Source of the DNA: Phaeosaccion multiseriatum
Taxonomy: Eukaryota > Ochrophyta, other classes
Assembly: GCA_965112735.1 (NCBI GenBank)
Contig: OZ218952.1
Coordinates: 5,146,001-5,210,000 of the forward strand
Length of the DNA stretch: 64,000 nucleotides
Direction: 5' to 3'
The translations under genes and the position numbers were made by a program. Under the pieces are notes generated by a model. That model did no database searches. It was not told the origin of the DNA and saw only the letters and a program-made list of their open reading frames with translations. Positions 56,623 through 64,000 of this stretch are shown one piece after another (positions within the stretch are counted from its first letter, which is position 1; every line of letters begins with the position of its first letter).

Positions 56623-59600
56623 TGTATCTCTCCTTGACTCTCAACCCGGCGGGGGTTAGTCTCTCTTCGTTGTCTCTCTCTGCCCCTCCCTCTTTCTCCC
56701 TCTCTCTCCTTTTCTCTCTTTCTCCCTCTCCTTCTCTCTCTCTCCTTCCCTCTGTTTCTCCCTCTCTCTCTCGCTATACATGTATCTCATTTGCGGCTTT
56801 GGGGCGGTGTCCTTTGTTTCTTTGAGCTGCTGCCCCTCCTCGAGTCAAGTAGCCCTCTCCTCCTCCCTTCCCATCCCATCCCTGTATGTCCCCATTCCCA
56901 CTCTGTGGTGTCGTGTACATTACCCACTACTCAAGCTGCGCCCCCTGACCCCCTCCCCCCTCCTCCTGACACCCGGTACCCACCCACCCACCCACCCACC
57001 CACCCTTCAGGGCGGCATGGTCGACTTATCCATGCTGGACGTGTTGCAGATCTTCGGGCGGGCGGGGCGGCCTCAGTACGACACCAACGGAGGGCACGCC
57101 GTCCTGGTCACGCAACACAAGTCGCTGGACAGGTACAGAGAAGGTGCCTCGTGTCAGGAGAACAAGCCCCCCCCACTCCTGACACCCGCTACCCACAGGG
57201 GCAAACCTCGTCCTGACACCTAACACCTAACACCTCCCCACCACTCCTTACCCTGTCCTGACACCAGGTACCTCGCTCTACTGGCCCGTCAGACGCCCAT
57301 CGAGAGCTCTTTCGTCAAGTCGCTACCCGACCATCTCAACGCAGAGGTGGGATAAGAGTGTCAGGACGAATGGGGAGTGTCAGGACTTAATAAATAGGGG
57401 GTGTCAGGACTATGGGGCAGGGGTGGGTATGGCGTGTCAAGATTGGTAAGGGGTGTCAGGATTGGTGTCGTGCGTTGTACATACATACACACATATTGTA
57501 TAAATCCTGACCCCCTTCTCTCGACGTTACAGATCGTGGCGGGTACGGTGACCAACATCCGCGAGGGCATCCAATGGTTGTCCTACACCTACCTCTTCGT
57601 GCGCATGATGCGCAACCCGCTCTCCTACGGCATCCCACCCTCCGCCAGGTAAGTCAGCATGTCGGTGATGGATGTGCAATATGCGTAGTAGCATAGCACA
57701 GTATGGAAGCATATGGAGTACATGACCACTCACCCTCACCCTCACCCTCACCCCACTCTGCCCTGCCCTGCGCTGCAATCAACAATGACATCCACTGCCA
57801 TCCACCCCCGCCCCCTCCTGCCGGCGTGCCCCAGGGAGTCGGACCCGCTGGTGGAGGAGCAGCGGAGGAAGCTCATCACAGAGACGGCAGAAACCCTTGA
57901 TGACTGCAAGATGATCCGATACGATCGCCGCTCGGGCAACGTCGGAGGTACGAGGGAGGGTAGGCAGGGTGGGGAGGCAAGGTGGGGAGGAGACGCAACG
58001 AGGGGAGGCGAGGAGGAGGGGAAGCGAAGAGGGGAGGAGAGGCAAGGAGGAGAGGCAGGGAGGGGAGGAAAAGAGGGAAGGGGAGGAGAGGCAAGGAGGA
58101 GAGGCAAGGAGGAGAGGGAAAGAGGAGAGGCAGGGAGGGGAGGAGAGGAGGTAAGAGGAGGGGAGGCGAAGAGGCTATCCACCGCTGTCCACATCATGTT
58201 CCCTCTGTCCCTCCCTGCCCACCCACTGCCATCCTCCGTCCGTCCCACCCACCCACCCACCCTCTCACTGCCATTCACTGCCATCCCCCCCTCCCAGTAA
58301 CGGACATGGGGCGGTCTGCGAGCCACTTCTACGTCAAGCACCTCTCCGTGGTGCGCTTTAATGACTTCCTGGCCCCTCACCTCGGTGATGGGCAGTGCGT
58401 GCACCTCGTGTGTCAAGCCTCTGAGTTCGACCAGGTAGGATCACAAATGGCAGGGCAGGGCAGGGGAAGCGACATCCACTGCCATCGATCACTCTGGTGC
58501 CATCCACCCACCCACCGATCCGCTGCCGCCTCCCCCCCCGACAGGTCCGAGTGCGGCCTGAAGAGCTGACAGAGATGGACGATCTTCGCGAGCGCTGCCC
58601 GCTGGAGATACGCGCCCCGTTGGAGGAGAGCTCGGGCAAGACAAATGTGCTGCTGCAGTCCTACATCAGGCAAGGGATGACAGTGGATGGGGGGGGGGGG
58701 CGGGTGGCAGTGGGCAGGGGAGAGAAGGAAAGGCCTCTCTGTTACTCTCTTTTCTCTCTCTCCCTCAATCCCTCTCTCTCTCTCTCTCACTCTGCCTCTC
58801 TGCCTCTCCCTCTGCCTCTTTTGTTTCTTTCTATCCCCGTCCTCCTCCGCCCTCTGTGGCCATTTCTTCCTCTGCTGCATACCGTCCATCTCTCTCCCCC
58901 TCTCTGCCTCTCTCTCTGCCTCTCTCCATCTCTCTCTCTCTCTCTCCCCTACCCTCCCTCCCTCCTCCTCTCCACTTCTCTGTTAACGTGTGCCTTTGCG
59001 TGTGCGTGTGACCCCCCCCCCTTCCTCCTCCTCCTCCTCCTCCTCCTCCTCCTCCTCCTCCTCCTCCTCCTCCTCCTCCTCCTCCTCCTCCTCCTCCTCC
59101 TCCTCCTCAGTGGCAACCCACCCCGCAGCTTCACGCTGGTGTCTGACACCAACTACGTAGCACAGAATGCCGGTCGCATGAGCAGGGCCCTCTTCGAGAT
59201 GTGTCTAAAGAAGGGATGGGCCTCTCTAGCCAAGAGGATGCTGGAGCTGGCCAAGGCCGTCGACAGGTGCCTGTGTGCATGTGTGTGCGTGTGCGTGTGT
59301 GTATGTGTGTGCGTGTGCCTGTGTGTATGTGTGTGCGTGTGCCTGTGTGTATGTGTGTGCGTGTGCCTGTGTGTATGTGTGTGCGTGTGCGTGTGCGTGT
59401 GCGTGTGCGTGTGTGCGTATGTATGGAGTGTGCGGGGGCGAAGAGAGCTGTATCACCAACTGCTGTTGCTCCTCTAACCCATCGCCTCTCTCTTATCTCT
59501 GCCCATAATCCTTTCTTCGCAGGAGGGTGTGGTGGTTCCAAAACCCGCTGAGGCAGTTCGGAGAGCTCACAGGACAGGTACGGACGGGACACAGCTTCAT

Positions 59601-62600
59601 CTTCGGTTACATTTCGGTTACAGCTACACCCTAAGTTCACGCACTGCCGATTCAGTGGTGCCAGGATGCAGTTCGTCTCTTCTTACTATTTGCCCTTGCC
59701 CTTGCTCTTGCTCTTGCTCTTGCCCGGTGTTTCCCCCTTCCCCTTTGCTCTTGCTCTTGTCCTCGCTTTTGCCCCATACCTGATTGCTTGCTTTGAACGC
59801 CTTGCTTGTTCCTGCGAGAAGGTGATGAAGACGCTGGAAGGCCACCCGCGAGGAGACTCGGTGGCTTGGCTGCTGGACATGAGCGCATCGGAGGTGAGGG
59901 AGGGAGGGAGGGAGGGAGGCAGGAAGGACTGCAGGACAGAGAGAAGGAAGGGAGGAAAGGAGGGAGGAGGGGAAGGGCTACCTGCCTGCGTAACTCCCTG
60001 CGTCCCTGTCTCCCTCTCCGGCGTGAGGAAATTCCCTGGACCGGCCCTCCCTTCTCTCCTTCTTCTAAACCCTCACACTAACTCAGCCGGTCTCCTTTGT
60101 CCCCGGCCAATCGCTGCACCCATACACCTCTAACACATCCTCGGCTCTGCGATGCTCCGCTCTACCCATACGCCTCTGTGTATACCTATGCATGGGGCCA
60201 GATCGGGCAGCTGTGCCGTAACCAGCGAGCAGGCGAGCAGGTGCTGCGGCTGGCGAGGGCTCTCCCTTCCCTCGACATCGACTACGTCGTGCAGCCCATC
60301 ACGAGGGACATCCTCAGCCTTACCGTGTACGCCACTCCGGCCTTCACATGGAACAAGTGAGTAGAGGAGGAAGGGAGAGAGGGAAGGGAAGGAGAGAGAG
60401 AGGGGAGGAGAAAGAGAGGGAAAGAGGGAGAGAGGGGGGAAGGGAAGGAGTGAGGGACAGGGAGAGGGGGGGGGGAGCGGGTAGGGGAGTAAGGGAGAGG
60501 GAGGGAGAGGAGAGCGACGGATGGCAGAGGCACGGACCCCGTGTTGCTTCGCTGTACCCTGTGCCCCACGCCCCTCACATCTCACACTGCCGCTGTACCA
60601 CCAACTGCTGCTGATGCCGCTACATCTGCTGCGGATGCTCCTTTTCTCCTCTTCTGCGTTGTTCCGCGGTGACTGACGGTGACTTATGGTGACTTACGGT
60701 GACTGACGGTGACTGACTGACGCCCATCCATCACAGCCGCTACCACGGAGGCGCGGACGCGTGGTGGCTGTGGGTGGAGGACGCCGACAGCGAGCGCATC
60801 TACCACAGCGAACGCATCATCATCAGCGCCAAGCGCTCCAGGGAGACTGTGGAGCTGAACTTCGCCATCCCCATCTTCGAGCCCATGCCGGCTCAGTATT
60901 GGGTGCGCTGCGTGAATGATCGCTGGGTGGGCTGCGAGTCCACGCTGGCGGTGTCGTTTCAGCATCTGCTGCTGCCCGAGACGGGGAGGTCACACACGCC
61001 GCTGTTGGACCTGCAGCCGCTTCCTGTGACCGCGTTGGACAACCAACAAGCGCAGGCGGCGCTCTTCCGGGGGAGCTTTACGCACTTTAACCCCATACAG
61101 ACGCAGCTCTTCCACACGCTGTATCATAAGGTGAGGGAGTGCGTGGTTGGGTGAGGAAGTGGGCGGATGAGTGGGAGGGTGGGTGAGCGGATGAGTGAGT
61201 GAGTGAGTGAGTGAGTGAGTGAGTGAGTGAGTGAGTGGGTGGGTGGGTGGGTGGGTGGGTGGGTGAGTGAGTGAGTGGGTGGGTGGCTGAGTGGGTGGGT
61301 GAGTGAGTTTTTGAGTAAATGAGTGGGTGGGTGAGTGAGTGAGTGGGTGAGTGAGTGAGTCTGTGAGTGAGTGAGTGAGTTAGGGAGTGGTGAGTGAATG
61401 AGAGAGTGAGTGAATGAGTGAGTGAGTGATTGCGTGAGCCCCCCAAGCAGCTTAGCTCTCTCTCCAGTTTTCTATCTCCAGTCTCAAAGTCTCCAAAATC
61501 TCCTCCCGGAAGACACCCGTTTCTTGAACTCTGTGGTCGGACGGAGACAAAGGACGTTCACTCCCTCTCTCCCTCCCTCTCTCACCCCCTGCCCATATAC
61601 TTCTACCCCACCCTGCCCCTGCAGACATCGAATGTGCTGCTGGGCGCTCCCACGGGGTCCGGCAAGACATGTGTGGCAGAGATTGCCATCCTCAAGATGC
61701 TGCGGGACGGACCCCCGGGGGCCAAGTGCATATACGTGGCCCCGCTCAAGGCCCTGGCGAGGTGCGTGGTTACAGTCAGTCAGTCTGTCAGTCAGTCAGT
61801 CACATGTAGGGGCATATAGATCCATGTGCAACAGGCGTATGCACGGGAGAGGGTGTTGCGTCTCTCTGTTACATACACGCGCCCCACCGCTCGCCGCTTG
61901 CGGTCGCTCCCTCCCTCTCACTCACCGGGTACGGGTCTCACTCACGCACACACGCACGCACGGTCCCGCTCACTCACTTGCGGGATGGTCCCACGCTCCC
62001 TCCCTCTTTCGCACCCATTCACTCACTCACGCAATGGGATCACGCACACACAGGGAGCGGCTGAAGGACTGGAAGGCCAAATTCGGAGGCAGGCATATGG
62101 GCCTGTCCGTGGTGGAGCTGAGCGGCGATGTGACGCCCGACCTCGCTGCCCTGAAGCGCGCCACCATCATCATCACGACGCCCGAGAAGTGGGACGGCAT
62201 CACGAGGGACTGGCGTAAGAGGCCGTATGTGGCGAGCACGGCGCTGGTTATCATCGACGAGATTCACCTGTTGGTAATACGCGATGGATGTTGGGTGTGG
62301 TAATCTGTGATTTTACTTGTTGGCTTGGATGGGTGGTGCATGCAGTCGAGTGGTAAGGAGGTGGGGGAGACAACCGTAAGGGAGACCAACAACAACAGCA
62401 ACAGCAATAAGCCGCACACGCACACGCACGCATGCACTACTCAGTCAGTCAGCGGGGGGAAGGGGGTGAGGGAGGGTTGCTGCCTGCGCCTGCTTTTGTT
62501 GTGGTATGCCCCTTTTACACCACACCATACCGCTCCATGATGGATGGGATTCACAGGCTGTGAATGTGGCTTTATGACCAACTGCTGCAGGAGACGACTT

Positions 62601-63810
62601 CGGGAACGAATGCGGCCGCCCTTTAACAACCCCCCCTACCTTCGCGTCCACTGCCATCCCCCCCTCCTTGCCCTCCTTTTGGCTTCTCTCTGCTCACGCA
62701 CACACACACACACGCACACACACACACACACACTCGCACTCACGCACTCACGCACCCACCGACCCTCCAGGGCGAGGACAGAGGCCCTGTGCTCGAAGTG
62801 ATTGTGTCTCGCATGAGGTTCATCGCCACGCAGACGCAGAAACCCATTCGCTTCGTGGGGCTCTCCACAGCGCTGGCCAACGCGCGAGACCTGGCGGACT
62901 GGTTGGGCATACAGAACGAGGAGGGGCTGTACAATTTCAGGCCATCTGTAAGGCCCATCCCCTGCGAGGTGAGCAGGGGAGAGAATTACTCGGGCAATGC
63001 CAATAGGGGGGATGGCAGTGGATGGAGAGGGGGGTGATGGTGGAAGGAGTCTCCGCTTGCATGCCAGCTTCAGTTTCAGTTCCAGTTTCATTCCCTGCCA
63101 TCCACTGCCATCCCCTTCCACAGGTGCATATCGCGGGCTTCCCTGGCGAGCACTACTGCCCGCGTATGGCCACCATGAACAAGCCCACCTACGCCGCCAT
63201 CTGTGACCACTCGCCCGACAAGCCGGCCCTCGTGTTCGTGGCGTCGCGCAGACAGACGCGTCTCACTGCTCTGGACCTCATTAGCCTCTGCACAGCCGAC
63301 GAGAGGCCCAAGAAGTTCCTCAGAATGCCGGTGAGTAGCGTGCATTCAGAGGAGCGTGCATTCAGAGGAGCGTGCATTTGTGTGTTTGCGTGTATGTGCG
63401 TGTGCGTGTGCCTGTGTGTGTGTGCGTGTGCGTGTGCGTTTGTGTGTTTGCGTGTATGTGCGTGTGCGTGTGCGTGTGTGTGTGCGTGTGCGTGTGCGTG
63501 TGTGTGTGTGTGCATGCGTGACTTGGAGTTGGCACTCTTGCAGTCTCTTCCTCTCTCCCTCTCTCTCCCTCTCTCTCTCTCCTCTCTCTTTCTCCTGAGC
63601 ACTAACCACTGCCTCGCACCCTTCCCTGACCTGCCCCCCTCCCCCCACTACCACCCCCTCCAGGAGGAAGAGGTGGAGGCTATCGCATCTACGGTGAGGG
63701 ACAGCGCCCTCACGCACACGCTCGTGTTCGGTATCGGCATTCACCACGCGGGGCTCGATAAGCACGATCGTGACGTGGTGGAGCAACTCTTTTGCAGCGG
63801 GAAGATCCAG
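50178..63810 (+). CDS. ASCC3: ASCC3/Slh1-type Ski2-like double-cassette RNA helicase, 3' partial
   Basis: 28 exons, 1,797 residues, open to the right: 50178-50290, 50491-51547, 51736-51976, 52241-52477, 53011-53135, 53350-53490, 53771-53848, 54123-54311, 54576-54671, 55061-55254, 55740-56130, 56491-56583, 57011-57132, 57268-57346, 57533-57648, 57835-57947, 58298-58434, 58545-58669, 59111-59266, 59523-59577, 59819-59893, 60202-60356, 60737-61130, 61625-61761, 62054-62273, 62771-62968, 63124-63330, 63664-63810. Cassette 1 has [37 protein letters not shown] and [12 protein letters not shown], then a Sec63-type unit. Cassette 2 has [44 protein letters not shown] and HHAGL. An intact second cassette ([13 protein letters not shown]) marks ASCC3/Slh1 rather than BRR2. 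ASCC3 dissociates collided ribosomes and aids alkylation repair. The Gln/Gly-rich N-terminal region is lineage-specific. Confidence 0.93.
52478..52690 (+). repeat. GTGC and GGCA/GACA tetranucleotide tracts in ASCC3 intron 4
   Basis: GTGCGTGC directly follows the donor. GGCAGGCAGACAGGCAG-type units lie at 52570-52655 and a short TG tract at 52670-52694. Downstream, GCCGACTGCC(A/T)(A/G)CC recurs three times at 52746-52830. Confidence 0.85.
53491..53660 (+). repeat. CACT/CACG tetranucleotide tract in ASCC3 intron 6
   Basis: CACG and CACT units from about 53506 to 53650. Confidence 0.85.
54689..54852 (+). repeat. CATA tetranucleotide repeat in ASCC3 intron 9
   Basis: About 38 CATA units with TATA interruptions. 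Confidence 0.95.
54969..55032 (+). repeat. CCCT repeat before the ASCC3 exon 10 acceptor
   Basis: About 16 CCCT units serve as the polypyrimidine-rich end of the intron. Confidence 0.95.
57133..57532 (+). repeat. GTGTCAGGA / TCCTGACAC motif field in two adjacent ASCC3 introns
   Basis: Intron 57133-57267 has GTGTCAGGAG near its start and CTCCTGACACC plus two more TCCTGACACC near its end. Intron 57347-57532 has GTGTCAGGA four times in its 5' half and TCCTGAC near its acceptor. Confidence 0.85.
57948..58180 (+). repeat. AGGAGAGGC purine minisatellite in ASCC3 intron 16
   Basis: Units such as GGAGAGGCAAGGAGGAGAGG repeat irregularly through the 5' half. The 3' half holds CCCACCCACC and CCACTGCCATCC. 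Confidence 0.85.
58670..59110 (+). other. GC-AG intron in ASCC3
   Basis: The exon ends TACATCAG and the intron starts GCAAGG. Exon 19 begins after CTCCTCAG, and AG|T restores Ser in the conserved [13 protein letters not shown]. No GT donor fits the phase. The extended consensus AG|GCAAG is typical of GC-AG introns. The intron also carries a TCC microsatellite at 59022-59108. Confidence 0.85.
59267..59415 (+). repeat. TG-rich minisatellite in ASCC3 intron 19
   Basis: GTGTGTATGTGTGTGCGTGTGCCT-type 24-bp units repeat about four times, then grade into GTGTGC. Confidence 0.88.
61190..61435 (+). repeat. GAGT/GGGT tetranucleotide repeat in ASCC3 intron 23
   Basis: GAGT, GGGT and GTGA units through the 5' half. 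Confidence 0.95.
62697..62760 (+). repeat. CA microsatellite before an ASCC3 acceptor
   Basis: CA units grading into CACG/CACT, within 75 nt of the acceptor at 62770. Confidence 0.92.
62969..63123 (+). repeat. Intron with 18-bp inverted repeat near its ends
   Basis: GGGGATGGCAGTGGATGG (from about 63008) is the exact complement of CCATCCACTGCCATCCCC (ending about 63116). The pairing would bring the donor and acceptor of this 155-nt intron close together. Confidence 0.85.
63370..63515 (+). repeat. GTGTGC minisatellite in ASCC3 intron 27
   Basis: TG/CG-rich units including a duplicated GTGTTTGCGTGTATGTGCG (63379 and 63443). Confidence 0.88.
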
Positions 63811-64000
63811 GTTAGATGTGACTGGAAGGAGGGTAGATGGCAGTGGACGGAGGGTAGATGGCACTGAAAGGAGGGCAGACGGGAGATATGGTACAGGAAG
63901 GCAGATGGCAGTGGAGGGATCAGAGGGCACATGGCAGTGAAAGGAGGGGCAGAGTAAAGATGGCAGGGCATGGAGGTTCGATGGCAGAGGGCCGGGGTTA
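63811..64000 (+). other. 5' part of an ASCC3 intron reaching the window edge
   Basis: A G-rich intron start with AGATGGCAGTGGA-like units repeated at least four times (63836 to about 63980). The complementary units would be expected beyond the window. Confidence 0.7.

Noticed and set aside
50178-63810. BRR2 (spliceosomal helicase) as identity of the double-cassette helicase.
   Set aside because: Cassette 2 keeps DEIH, an APTGSGKT Walker A motif and [17 protein letters not shown], the ASCC3/Slh1 pattern; BRR2 has a degenerate second cassette.
1-64000. tRNA, rRNA, CRISPR or bacterial operon features.
   Set aside because: None seen. Gene structure is eukaryotic throughout, and tandem repeats lack spacer structure.

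Overview
This is a nuclear segment from a GC-rich eukaryote. Every gene but one unresolved locus is split by GT-AG introns (one GC-AG) loaded with simple repeats. I infer a microalga with a secondary red-type plastid, possibly a stramenopile. The evidence is one predicted protein whose signal peptide ends in an AQA|W site, the type of aromatic +1 cleavage site used for import into such plastids. The species is not identifiable from the window.

Layout: 1-3987 (+) 3' part of an XK-related membrane protein; 5736-8046 (-) plastid-type protein with four copies of an unfamiliar ERPGWE motif; 8562-11013 (+) gamma-carbonic-anhydrase-like protein; 11181-13103 (+) MPDU1-type PQ-loop protein; 13970-15463 (-) BUD23 18S rRNA methyltransferase; 15608-18558 (+) armadillo-like protein; 19060-20521 (+) unresolved, possibly decaying locus; 21554-43739 (+) a 22-kb gene for a secreted cysteine-rich thrombospondin-type-3 protein; 44252-45847 composite foldback/MITE cluster; 46039-49826 (+) JmjC/cupin oxygenase; 50178 to the right edge (+) ASCC3/Slh1-type double-cassette helicase.

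The 22-kb gene is the most unusual part. I could join 29 exons (846 codons including the stop) with every intron phase compatible. They include three 15-nt and two 23-nt microexons. The gene grew by block duplication: exon sets recur in the same order with their intron sequence still similar. Intron 1 carries about 6.2 kb of uninterrupted TCC triplets inside a 6.7-kb array. Another intron carries an antisense Copia-type retroelement that ends after integrase, without reverse transcriptase.

A second theme is intron architecture. Many introns are G/purine-rich in their 5' half and C/pyrimidine-rich in their 3' half. Two recurring motifs follow this polarity: GGATGGCAGTGG and GTGTCAGGA in 5' halves, their complements in 3' halves. 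At least one intron contains an 18-bp perfect inverted repeat from them, so splice sites may be brought together by RNA pairing.

The conserved genes serve general cell functions (lipid scrambling, glycosylation, ribosome biogenesis, ribosome rescue, respiration) and do not form one pathway. Two gene pairs share short divergent intergenic regions (8047-8561 and 15464-15607).
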